64,000 nt of DNA. Source: Zoogloea sp. (GTDB lineage Bacteria; Pseudomonadota; Gammaproteobacteria; Burkholderiales; Rhodocyclaceae). The DNA is taken from positions 1 through 64,000 of the forward strand of contig NZ_JAOAUU010000135.1 in assembly GCF_030157465.1 (NCBI RefSeq), in the 5' to 3' direction. The translations under genes were made by a program, and so were the position numbers. The notes below the pieces were generated by a model that worked only from the letters and a program-made list of their open reading frames with translations, was not told the DNA's origin and searched no databases. Shown here piece after piece: positions 52,857 to 61,437 of this stretch (within the stretch, counting starts at the first letter, position 1; the number at the start of each line of letters is the position of its first letter).

Positions 52857-54323
52857 TCAGTCGCGGGTTACCCGCAGCAGCTCTTCGGCCGAGGTGCTGC
52901 CTTCGGCCAGGAGGCGCAGGCCGTCGTCGCGCAGGCTGTGGCCGCCGCACTGGCGTGAGTGGGCGCGCAGCTCGGCTTCGTCGGCGGCGGTGTGGATGAG
53001 GCGCTGGAGGGCGTCGTCGGTGACCATCAGCTCGTAGATGCCGGTGCGGCCGGCGTAGCCGGTACGGCTGCACTGGGGGCAGCCGGGGGCGTGCCAGAGC
53101 TGGGCCGGCGTGCCGGCTCCGAGCAGCTGGCGGTCGGCATCCGTGGCCGGCTGGGCGCTGCGGCAGGCCGGGCACAGGCGGCGCACGAGGCGCTGGGCGA
53201 GCACGCCGCGCAGGGTGGAGGCGAGCAGGAATGGCTCGACGCCCATGTCTACAAGGCGGGTGACGGCGGAGGCGGCGTCGTTGGTGTGCAGGGTGGCCAG
53301 CACGAGGTGGCCGGTGAGGCTGGCCTGAACGGCGATCTGGGCGGTTTCGAGATCGCGGATTTCGCCGATCATGATGACGTCCGGATCCTGCCGGAGGATG
53401 GCGCGGAGCGCCCGGGCGAAGGTGAGGTCGATCTTGGCATTGACCGGGATCTGGCCGACGCCGGGGAGATCGTATTCGACCGGGTCTTCGACGGTGACGA
53501 TGTTGCGGCTCTTGGCGTCCATGCCCTGCAGCGCGGCGTAGAGCGTGGTGCTTTTGCCGGAGCCGGTGGGGCCGGTGACGAGGAGGATGCCGTGGGGCTG
53601 TTCCAGCAGCCTGGCGAAGGGCTTGACCGTTTCGGGCGCCATGCCGAGGCTGTCCAGGCTGCGCTGGCCGCTGCCCTTGTCGAGCAGGCGCAGCACGATG
53701 CGTTCGCCGTGGGTGGTGGGCAGCGTGGAGACGCGCACGTCCACCTGCCGGCCGGCGAGGCGCAGGGCAATGCGGCCGTCCTGGGGCAGGCGCTTTTCGG
53801 CGATGTCGAGGCTGGCCATGATCTTGATGCGCGAGGCCATGGCAGCGTGCAGCGCGCGGTGGGGCTGGGCGACATCGACGAGCACGCCGTCGCGGCGAAA
53901 GCGCACGACGGAGTTCTTCTCGTAGGGTTCGATGTGGATGTCGCTGGCGGACTGGCGCACGGCCTGGGTGAGCAGCGCGTTGATCATGCGGATGATCGGC
54001 GCGTCGTCCTGGGTTTCGAGGAGGTCTTCGACCGTGGGCAGCTCGGTCATGAGCTGGGTGAGGTCGACTTCCTGGCCCACGTCGTCGACAACGGCGGAGG
54101 CGTTGCCGTCGGTGCCGGAATAGGCTTCGGACAGGCGTGCCTCGAAGGCGGCGCGGCTGATGTTTTCGATGCGCAGCGGCTGGCCGAGGGTGCGCCGGAC
54201 TTCGGCGAGGGCTTCGAGGCTGGCGCCTTCGCGCAGCAGCAGCTCGGCGTGGTCGGCGCCTTGCGCGGCGACGAGAATGCCGTGGGCCTTGGCGAAGGCG
54301 TAGGGCAGGGCCGGGGCGTTCAT
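52857..54323 (-). CDS. gspE: Type II secretion ATPase E
   Basis: A 488-residue traffic ATPase. Walker A is 'GPTGSGKST' (residues 251-259), the Asp box is '[19 protein letters not shown]', Walker B lies in '[16 protein letters not shown]', and the His box is '[17 protein letters not shown]'. The C-terminal tetracysteine zinc motif is present as 'CPAC' and 'CPQC'. The start at 54323 overlaps the gspD stop by 4 bp. The open frame runs far upstream through gspD but is not coding there. Confidence 0.96.
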   Translation of the reverse strand: MNAPALPYAFAKAHGILVAAQGADHAELLLREGASLEALAEVRRTLGQPLRIENISRAAFEARLSEAYSGTDGNASAVVDDVGQEVDLTQLMTELPTVEDLLETQDDAPIIRMINALLTQAVRQSASDIHIEPYEKNSVVRFRRDGVLVDVAQPHRALHAAMASRIKIMASLDIAEKRLPQDGRIALRLAGRQVDVRVSTLPTTHGERIVLRLLDKGSGQRSLDSLGMAPETVKPFARLLEQPHGILLVTGPTGSGKSTTLYAALQGMDAKSRNIVTVEDPVEYDLPGVGQIPVNAKIDLTFARALRAILRQDPDVIMIGEIRDLETAQIAVQASLTGHLVLATLHTNDAASAVTRLVDMGVEPFLLASTLRGVLAQRLVRRLCPACRSAQPATDADRQLLGAGTPAQLWHAPGCPQCSRTGYAGRTGIYELMVTDDALQRLIHTAADEAELRAHSRQCGGHSLRDDGLRLLAEGSTSAEELLRVTRD

Positions 54324-56545
54324 GGGTTGTAGGCGGAGGCCGACGGCGCTGCGGCGGCCGGGGCCGGCCTCATGACCGGGGCGGCGGGGATTTCCCGCGG
54401 GCGGTTGTAGGGCACGGCCGGCGGCGGGCTGCCAGGCGGCGGCAGTTCGGGCGGGTTGGGCTCCTTGCGCATCAGGCGGTCGGGCGAATCGAACTCGCGC
54501 TGCTGGCCGATGATGTAGTTGTAGCGGTCGGCCGAGATGCTTTCGGCGCTGGCCGCGTCGCGCAGGATGACCGGGCGCAGGAAGACGATCAGGTTGGTCT
54601 TGCCGCGCTTGCGGGATTCGTAGCGGAAGAGGGCGCCGAGGTAGGGGATGTCGCCGAGGACGGGCACCTTTTCGACGCCGCCGCTGTAGGTGTCCTCGAC
54701 GAGGCCGCCAAGGGCGATCACCGCACCGTCGTCCACCAGCACGGTGGATTCGATGGAGCGCTTGTTGGTGATGGGGCCGGTGGCATTGCCGACGCTGTTG
54801 GCGACGACCGTGGAGGCTTCCTGGTAGATCTGCAGGCGCACGGTGCCGCCTTCGGAGATCTGGGGCTTGACCTTGAGGGTCAGGCCCACGTCCTTGCGCT
54901 CGACGGTGGTGAAGGGGCTGGTCGTGGTGGCCGTGCCGGTGGTGGCGTAGGAGCCGGTGACGAAGGGCAGGTTCTGGCCGACGACGATCTTGGCTTCCTC
55001 GTTGTCGAGGGTGACCAGGTTGGGCGTGGACAGGATGTTGGCCTTGGTGTCGGATTCGAGCAGGCGCGCCAGCATGTTGAGGTTGGCGATCTCGCGGCCG
55101 CCGACGGTGATCGTGCCGCTGCCAAGCAGCAGGTTGAGGCCGTTGCCGGGCAGGGTGCTGGCACTGCCGCTGGCCAGACCCGCCGCCAGGTTCAGCACGT
55201 TGTTGCCGCCGGTGCTGAAGTTGGTGCCGCCGAAGGCGGTGGTGCTGCCGAGCTTGCCGGCCTGCCACTGGATGCCGATTTCGGCGGCCTTGTCGGTGCT
55301 GACTTCGGTGATCAGCGCTTCCACGTAAACCTGAGCGCGGCGCTTGTCGAGCTGGTCGATGACCTTGCGGATGTTGTTGTAGATGGCGTCCGGTGCGGTG
55401 ACGATCAGCGAGTTGGTCATCGGGTCGGCCTGGACCATGCCGCTGCCGGTGCCGCCGGCGGTGTTGGTGCCGCTGGTGTTGCCGAAGGACGGGGTGCTGC
55501 CCATGCCGGTGGTGGTGTTCTGGCCGGTGCTGCCGGTGGTGTTGGGGGCGAAGCTGGATGTGCTGCTGCTGCTGCCGGCGGTGCCGGTGCCTGTCTGGCC
55601 GGCGTTGCCGGCTTCGCCGGACAGCACGGCGCGCAGGGTTTGCGCAACTTTCACGGCTTCGGCGTTCTTCAGGTAAACGACGTGGATGTTGCCGGCGGCG
55701 CCGGGCTGGTCGAGGTTGGCGACCAGCTGGCGCACACTGTTGAGCTTTGAGGGGTTGTCGGAGCGCACCAAGAGGCTGTTGGTGCGCGGGTCGCCGATCA
55801 CCGAAATGCGCTGGCTGGCGTCTCCCGCCACGCCCGGCGTGCCACCGACTGCACCGCCGCCGGCGTCGTTCATCAGGCGGTTGAGTGTTTGGGCGAGGTC
55901 GAGGGCGGAGGCGTGCTTGAGGGGCATGACCCGCATGCCGCTTTGCGGAACGTCGATGGAGTCGATGATCTGGGCGATGCGGCCGATGTTCTCGGCGTAA
56001 TCGGTTACCACCAGCGAGTTGTTGCCCGAGTAGGCCGTGACGGTGTTGTTGGGCGACACCAGCGGGCGGATCACCGGCACCAGCTGGGTGGCCGATTCGT
56101 GCTTGAGGTTGAAGACCTGGGTGGTCAGGCGGTCGCCGCCGCCGGCCCCCTGGCCTTTGCCCACCGGCACCGCGTGGAGCTTGGCGTCGGCTTCGGGAAC
56201 GATCTTGGTGACGCCCTGGCCCTCGATGGCGGTATAGCCCTGCAGGCGCAGCGCCGACAGCAGGATCGAGTAGGTGAGGTTGCGGGCCACCGGGCGGGCC
56301 GTGACGATGTTGAGCGTGCCCTTGACCCGCGGGTCGACGACGAAGTTGCGCCCGGAAATCTTGGAGATGGCCTGGATGACGGCGCCGATGTCGGCATTCA
56401 CGAAATTCAGCGACACCGGCTCGGTGTTGCCGGGCTTGTCGGCCTCGGTGGCAAGGGCCGGGGTGAGCGGCAGCGCGAGGCTGGCGGCGAGCGTGAAGGC
56501 GAGAAGGCGGCGGGCGAACCCGGGGCTGCGGCGGGTTGGTTTCAT
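54320..56545 (-). CDS. gspD: Type II secretion secretin D
   Basis: A 741-residue outer-membrane secretin with signal peptide (cleavage near 'PALA', about residue 32), N0-N3 ring domains, and the C-terminal secretin barrel with '[20 protein letters not shown]' and '[12 protein letters not shown]'. The N3 domain holds a Ser/Thr/Gly-rich insert (around residues 310-370), common in GspD. The last 60 residues are Pro/Ala-rich. No lipobox is visible, so a separate pilotin or self-insertion must be used. Confidence 0.96.
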   Translation of the reverse strand: MKPTRRSPGFARRLLAFTLAASLALPLTPALATEADKPGNTEPVSLNFVNADIGAVIQAISKISGRNFVVDPRVKGTLNIVTARPVARNLTYSILLSALRLQGYTAIEGQGVTKIVPEADAKLHAVPVGKGQGAGGGDRLTTQVFNLKHESATQLVPVIRPLVSPNNTVTAYSGNNSLVVTDYAENIGRIAQIIDSIDVPQSGMRVMPLKHASALDLAQTLNRLMNDAGGGAVGGTPGVAGDASQRISVIGDPRTNSLLVRSDNPSKLNSVRQLVANLDQPGAAGNIHVVYLKNAEAVKVAQTLRAVLSGEAGNAGQTGTGTAGSSSSTSSFAPNTTGSTGQNTTTGMGSTPSFGNTSGTNTAGGTGSGMVQADPMTNSLIVTAPDAIYNNIRKVIDQLDKRRAQVYVEALITEVSTDKAAEIGIQWQAGKLGSTTAFGGTNFSTGGNNVLNLAAGLASGSASTLPGNGLNLLLGSGTITVGGREIANLNMLARLLESDTKANILSTPNLVTLDNEEAKIVVGQNLPFVTGSYATTGTATTTSPFTTVERKDVGLTLKVKPQISEGGTVRLQIYQEASTVVANSVGNATGPITNKRSIESTVLVDDGAVIALGGLVEDTYSGGVEKVPVLGDIPYLGALFRYESRKRGKTNLIVFLRPVILRDAASAESISADRYNYIIGQQREFDSPDRLMRKEPNPPELPPPGSPPPAVPYNRPREIPAAPVMRPAPAAAAPSASAYNP

Positions 56546-57159
56546 TGGTTGGACGGGTCTGGAGTGGGATGGACCGGCAGGTTCTGCGCCGGGAAGCCAC
56601 CAGGAAACGGATGTGGGGCGGGCTCGTTGCCCGGATTCTGCGTCGTGGCCGCGCTGGCCGGGACGGGTGTCGGGGCGCTGCCATCGATGCCCGCGCGCTC
56701 GGCGAGGCGGATGGTCTGGCGTGCGCCGCCAATGGAGAGTTCGACCGAGTCGCCCTTGACGAGGGCGAGGGTGACGCCGGGGCGGACTTCCTGCCCCTCG
56801 ACGATGCCTTGCTGGGCGCCGCCGTCAACAGAAATGACGGCCCAGCCGGGGCGTTTGCCCGAGCCGGTTACGACGGCCTGCAGGGCATAACGGCCGGGCT
56901 GGACGGGCGCTGCCGCGGTGCTGCCGGCTGCGGCCTGCCCCATCAGGTGCCGGCTGGCGATGGCCTGGGCGGCAGCTTGCGGGTCGGCGAGGCTGGCGAC
57001 GGGAAGGGCCGGGGCGCTCGGCGCACTGAAACGCCAGAACAGGTCGGCGGCCACCCAGGCCGTGACGGCCAGTGCCAGCCCCCAGGCCAGCACGGGGCCG
57101 AGGCGCGCAGCGCGTTGCCAGGAAATGCCGGACAGGTCGGGGCGTTCGGGGAGCTTCAT
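56542..57159 (-). CDS. gspC: Type II secretion protein C
   Basis: A 205-residue bitopic protein with one N-terminal membrane helix and a periplasmic homology-region domain ('RHLMGQA', '[20 protein letters not shown]'). GspC connects the inner-membrane platform to the secretin. A PDZ domain is absent and the C-terminus is Pro/Asn-rich, as in Xcp-like and betaproteobacterial forms. The ATG at 57159 is chosen by homology, since no good ribosome site is evident. It is the first gene of the operon, and its promoter should lie in the 143 bp upstream. Confidence 0.88.
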   Translation of the reverse strand: MKLPERPDLSGISWQRAARLGPVLAWGLALAVTAWVAADLFWRFSAPSAPALPVASLADPQAAAQAIASRHLMGQAAAGSTAAAPVQPGRYALQAVVTGSGKRPGWAVISVDGGAQQGIVEGQEVRPGVTLALVKGDSVELSIGGARQTIRLAERAGIDGSAPTPVPASAATTQNPGNEPAPHPFPGGFPAQNLPVHPTPDPSNQ

Positions 57160-57302
57160 CGTTGCGCGGGACAAAAGACCGTCAATCTTATCCGCCCTCT
57201 GTTACAGGCGAAAGCAACTTATTGATACCGGGCGCCCGGCTCGCGCCTGCGTGCCGGCTGCGGATCGTGCGCCCATGCTTAGGACAAAGGCGTTACGGGC
57301 GG

Positions 57303-58043
57303 CTATTGGCGCAGCACCGCCGGCAGGGCGCCGGCCCAGCCCAGGGCTTCGAGCACGGCGGCAAATTCGCCATCCGGCGGGGCGACGAGATCGAGCGGCT
57401 CGCCGGTGTACGGGTGGGTGAGCTGCATCCGCGCGCAGGCCAGCAGCATCCGGTGGCAGCCAAAAAGCGTCTGGAACAGCCGGTTGTGGCGGCCCTTGCC
57501 GAAGGTGGCGTCGCCGATCACGGGGTGGGCGACGTGCTTGAGGTGGCGGCGAATCTGGTGGCGGCGGCCCGTGTGGGGTGTGACTTCGACGAGGGCATAG
57601 CGGCTGGTGGGGTAGCGGTCCACCTGGTGGGGGAGTTCGCAGGTGGCGAGGCAGCGGAAATCGGTGACGGCCGGCTGGGCTTCGTCGGAGGTCTTGTCGC
57701 CCACCCACTCGGCGTCGTCGCGACGGCGGCTCAGGGCGTGGTCGATGTGGCCGGATTCGGGCGGATGGCCGCGCACCACGGCGAGGTAGGTCTTGGCCAC
57801 TTCCTGACGTTCGAACTGCCCGCCCAGGAGGCGGGCGGTTTCCTTGTCCAGCGCAAAGACCAGCACGCCCGAGGTGCCCCGGTCGAGCCGGTGGGCGGGG
57901 TACACGCGGCGCCCGATCTGGTCGCGCAGCAGCTGCACGGCGAAACGCGTTTCGTGGCGGTCGATTTCGCTGCGATGAACGAGCAGGCCGGAGGGCTTGT
58001 GAATGACGACGATATGTTCGTCGCGAAAAATGATGGGAAGCAT
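57303..58043 (-). CDS. truC: tRNA pseudouridine synthase of the RluA family (TruC type)
   Basis: A 246-residue stand-alone RluA-family catalytic domain without S4 domain. The active site is 'HRLDRGTSGVLVFALDKETA' with Asp54, and 'PHTGRRHQIRRHLKHVAHPV' is the family's motif III. Length and lack of S4 fit TruC (tRNA U65) rather than RluC/D. The start 'MLPIIFRDEHIVVIHKPSGL' is typical for TruC. Confidence 0.9.
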   Translation of the reverse strand: MLPIIFRDEHIVVIHKPSGLLVHRSEIDRHETRFAVQLLRDQIGRRVYPAHRLDRGTSGVLVFALDKETARLLGGQFERQEVAKTYLAVVRGHPPESGHIDHALSRRRDDAEWVGDKTSDEAQPAVTDFRCLATCELPHQVDRYPTSRYALVEVTPHTGRRHQIRRHLKHVAHPVIGDATFGKGRHNRLFQTLFGCHRMLLACARMQLTHPYTGEPLDLVAPPDGEFAAVLEALGWAGALPAVLRQ

Positions 58044-58335
58044 GGGGCGGGATGGTAGTTCAGACGGCGGCGGAGCTGAAGCCCGCTTGGGCGCACGCGT
58101 CTGCTTGGGGGGCTTTGCAGTGTATTTGTTTTTTTATGTGTGTTGGGTGCCGTGATTGTTGCCCTAACTTGGGTAATTCAGAGAAAAAAGCTTTTGCTCT
58201 AAAGATGGGTGGTGAGCGGTCGTTAATCGCCTTTGGTTGCTTTGTCATATTTTTTTGTAGGTAATTGATTCTGGGTTCGTGCGCATATCCACACTGAGGC
58301 AGGGGCGCGCCTGGTTACGAGTGATAGGGGGGAAT

Positions 58336-61300
58336 ATGAATAAAAATTTATTTCGGCTGGTGTTCAGCAAAAAGCACAATTCTGTCGTCGTCGCCTCCGA
58401 AGTGTCGAAGGCGCATGGCAAGGACTCGAAAGCCCGAACCGGCAAGAGAAAAGTGCCGGGTGTCTGGCGTGCTGCTGCGATGGCATTGAGCCTTGGGGCT
58501 CTAGGCCTTGGAACATCGGCTTGGGCTCAGATTCTGCCGGGCGGTTATATCTATGCGATTCAGGGCGGCAACACCCCGAACGTTTTCAGCGACTACTCTG
58601 TCAATTTCACCGCTGCGAATTCCGGCAGCAATTATCTGCTTTTTGCCTTTCGGCAGGATCCGGCTTTCTGGACTTTCGGGAATGTCTCCCTGACGCTTCA
58701 AGGAGATGCAAACAATTTGCTGATCAACCCCAATTTTGCTCAGGGGGGGGCGGTAGGGGGTAATGGCATCCAGGCGCCTGCGAACTGGGGTGTCGTCTAT
58801 CAAAACGGAACCACGCCCACTGCTGCTGGCCAATGGAAAGCGCCGGGGACGGCGCAATACACCTCGACCAGCGGCCTTGGAGTGAATACCGGCACGAGCG
58901 GTTCGTGGTATGACGGCGCGGTAGGCAGCTTTGACGGTATTTATCAAGGACTCAGCCTGACGGCCGGTTCAATTTATACGGTTTCGTTCTCCGCCCTGTC
59001 CAACAACGTCGCCGATACCAGCGAGGTACAACTGGGGGTTTACGCCGGCCCGTGCGCATCGCTTCTCGCGTCGCCAACGGCTTGCGATCCCAGCGCAGGC
59101 GGATTTACACCGCTTTTCCTACCGTCCGAAACGACAGGCGCAGGCGGTCCTGTTGCGACCGACATTGCCACCAGTGGCTCACCGCATCTAGCCGCCGGCC
59201 TAGCGGGTGGAACGCTGAATCCGGTGTTCGATGGCGGCACGCTGAGGATGGATTCTGCGAATCACGTTTACTCCCAGGGCTTCACGATCAACACCACTGG
59301 GGGAGCCATCGATCAAAGTGGTATCGCCTCGACGTTCTCCGGTGTCATCGCAGATACTGCCGGCCCAGGGGCGCTGACCATTTCAAATGGTGATTCGGGT
59401 GGCTCGGTGACCTTCTCGGGAATCAACACCTATACCGGCAGCACCACGATCAACAGCGGCGCCACCCTTGCCCTGTCCGGCTCAGGCAGCATCGCTGCGT
59501 CGAGCGGCGTGATCGACAACGGCATCTTCGACATTTCCGGCACCACCTCCGGCGCGACGATCAAGACCCTTTCCGGTAACGGTGCGGTGGCTCTTGGCAC
59601 CAAGACTCTCACCTTGTCCAACGCCGCCGGCACCTTCAGTGGCGTCGTCGGCGGCAGTGGCGGCCTCAGCGTGACGGGCGGCAGCGAAACCCTCACCGGC
59701 GCCAACACCTACACCGGCGCGACCAGCGTCGGCAGCGGCGCCACGCTGACCCTGTCCGGCGCCGGTTCGCTCGCCTCGAACGCGATCAGCATCGCCAGCG
59801 GCGCCACCTTCAACGACAGCAACGGCGGCCTGTCGGCCAGCGCCAACGTCACCGACAACGGCACCCTCACCCTCGGCGCCAGCGAAGCCATCAACCAGCT
59901 CGACGGCAGCGGCGCGGTCGGCCTCGGCAGCCACACGCTGACGCTCAACCAAGGCAGCTTCAGTGGCGTCATCGGCGGCACCGGCGGCCTCGTCAAGGCC
60001 GGCGCCGGCACCCTGACGCTGTCCGGCACCAACACCTACAGCGGCGGCACCACCGTGAATGGCGGCACCGTGGCGGTCTCGTCCGACGCCAACCTCGGCA
60101 ACGCGGCCGGCCCGCTCGCGCTCGACAACGGCACGCTGCACAGCACGGCAAGCTTCACCACCGCCCGCGCCACCAGCCTCACCGGCACCGGCACGCTCAC
60201 CACCGACGCAGGCACGACGCTGCAGGACACCGGCGCCGTCAGCGGCACCGGCGCGCTGCTCAAGAACGGCGCCGGCACCCTGCAACTGTGCGGTGACGTG
60301 AGCAACAGCGGCGGCGCCAGCGTGGCGGCGGGGCGTCTCGACCTGTGCGGCAACTACACCGCGCCGGGTGCCGTGAGCATCGCCAGCGGCGCGACCCTCG
60401 GCGTCACCGGCACCACCAGCCTCGCCTCGTCCAGCGGCATCACCAACAGCGGCACCCTCGACATCTCCGGCACCAGTGCCGGCACCACCGCCCAAACCGT
60501 CAGTGGCAGCGGCAACATCGCACTGGGCAGCCAGACCCTGACGCTCAGCAACGCCGCCGGCACCATCAGTGGCATCGTTGGCGGCAGTGGCGGCCTCAGC
60601 GTGACGGGCGGCAGCGAAACCCTCACCGGCGCCAACACCTACACCGGCGCGACCAGCGTCGGCAGCGGCGCCACGCTGACCCTGTCCGGCGCCGGTTCGC
60701 TCGCCTCGAACGCGATCAGCATCGCCAGCGGCGCCACCTTCAACGACAGCAACGGCGGCCTGTCGGCCAGCGCCAACGTCACCGACAACGGCACCCTCAC
60801 CCTCGGCGCCAGCGAAGCCATCAACCAGCTCGACGGCAGCGGCGCGGTCGGCCTCGGCAGCCACACGCTGACGCTCAACCAAGGCAGCTTCAGTGGCGTC
60901 ATCGGCGGCACCGGCGGCCTCGTCAAGGCCGGCGCCGGCACCCTGACGCTGTCCGGCACCAACACCTACAGCGGCGGCACCACCGTGAATGGCGGCACCG
61001 TGGCGGTCTCGTCCGACGCCAACCTCGGCAACGCGGCCGGCCCGCTCGCGCTCGACAACGGCACGCTGCACAGCACGGCAAGCTTCACCACCGCCCGCGC
61101 CACCAGCCTCACCGGCACCGGCACGCTCACCACCGACGCAGGCACGACGCTGCAGGACACCGGCGCCGTCAGCGGCACCGGCGCGCTGCTCAAGAACGGC
61201 GCCGGCACCCTGCAACTGTGCGGTGACGTGAGCAACAGCGGCGGCGCCAGCGTGGCGGCGGGGCGTCTCGACCTGTGCGGCAACTACACCGCGCCGGGTG

Positions 61301-61437
61301 CCGTGAGCATCGCCAGCGGCGCGACCGTGGCCCTTGTGGGCACCACCACCTGGCCTCTGCCAGCGGCCTCGCCAACGACGGCACCCTCGACATCTCGGGC
61401 ACCACGTCTTCGCTCGGCTCCACCATCACCGCCCTGA
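58336..61437 (+). CDS. Giant autotransporter, N-terminal part (frameshifted)
   Basis: This frame encodes the first 1033 residues of a type V secreted protein. The N-terminus 'MNKNLFRLVFSKKHNSVVVA' is an extended signal peptide region (ESPR), with the hydrophobic signal near residues 50-68. The passenger has many autotransporter-associated beta-strand (PATR) repeats of the type 'SGANTYTGATSVGSGATLTL'. The start at 58336 follows a GGGGGGA site, after a relatively AT-rich leader of 292 bp. The frame ends in 30 out-of-family residues and a stop at 61437. One base is missing near 61348-61352: the family sequence continues in the next frame. Confidence 0.85.
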   Translation: MNKNLFRLVFSKKHNSVVVASEVSKAHGKDSKARTGKRKVPGVWRAAAMALSLGALGLGTSAWAQILPGGYIYAIQGGNTPNVFSDYSVNFTAANSGSNYLLFAFRQDPAFWTFGNVSLTLQGDANNLLINPNFAQGGAVGGNGIQAPANWGVVYQNGTTPTAAGQWKAPGTAQYTSTSGLGVNTGTSGSWYDGAVGSFDGIYQGLSLTAGSIYTVSFSALSNNVADTSEVQLGVYAGPCASLLASPTACDPSAGGFTPLFLPSETTGAGGPVATDIATSGSPHLAAGLAGGTLNPVFDGGTLRMDSANHVYSQGFTINTTGGAIDQSGIASTFSGVIADTAGPGALTISNGDSGGSVTFSGINTYTGSTTINSGATLALSGSGSIAASSGVIDNGIFDISGTTSGATIKTLSGNGAVALGTKTLTLSNAAGTFSGVVGGSGGLSVTGGSETLTGANTYTGATSVGSGATLTLSGAGSLASNAISIASGATFNDSNGGLSASANVTDNGTLTLGASEAINQLDGSGAVGLGSHTLTLNQGSFSGVIGGTGGLVKAGAGTLTLSGTNTYSGGTTVNGGTVAVSSDANLGNAAGPLALDNGTLHSTASFTTARATSLTGTGTLTTDAGTTLQDTGAVSGTGALLKNGAGTLQLCGDVSNSGGASVAAGRLDLCGNYTAPGAVSIASGATLGVTGTTSLASSSGITNSGTLDISGTSAGTTAQTVSGSGNIALGSQTLTLSNAAGTISGIVGGSGGLSVTGGSETLTGANTYTGATSVGSGATLTLSGAGSLASNAISIASGATFNDSNGGLSASANVTDNGTLTLGASEAINQLDGSGAVGLGSHTLTLNQGSFSGVIGGTGGLVKAGAGTLTLSGTNTYSGGTTVNGGTVAVSSDANLGNAAGPLALDNGTLHSTASFTTARATSLTGTGTLTTDAGTTLQDTGAVSGTGALLKNGAGTLQLCGDVSNSGGASVAAGRLDLCGNYTAPGAVSIASGATVALVGTTTWPLPAASPTTAPSTSRAPRLRSAPPSPP
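59650..60396 (+). repeat. 747-bp perfect repeat in the autotransporter, copy 1
   Basis: Identical, as far as I can read it base by base, to 60580-61326. The period is 930 bp, an exact multiple of three, so the duplication keeps the reading frame and repeats 249 codons. The 183 bp between the copies resembles the sequence just before copy 1 but has diverged. Confidence 0.9.
60580..61326 (+). repeat. 747-bp perfect repeat in the autotransporter, copy 2
   Basis: Second copy of 59650-60396. The first mismatches outside are at 59649/60579 and 60397/61327. It ends about 22 bp before the apparent frameshift of the gene. Confidence 0.9.

Noticed and set aside
52857-56828. A single 1323-residue protein spanning gspD and gspE on the minus strand
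   Set aside because: Only the last 488 codons form GspE. The upstream part is an off-frame reading of gspD, which itself encodes a complete secretin.
59482-61215. A 577-codon minus-strand frame inside the autotransporter
   Set aside because: Reverse reading of a repetitive GC-rich coding region; it repeats because the plus-strand gene repeats, and no ribosome site is present.
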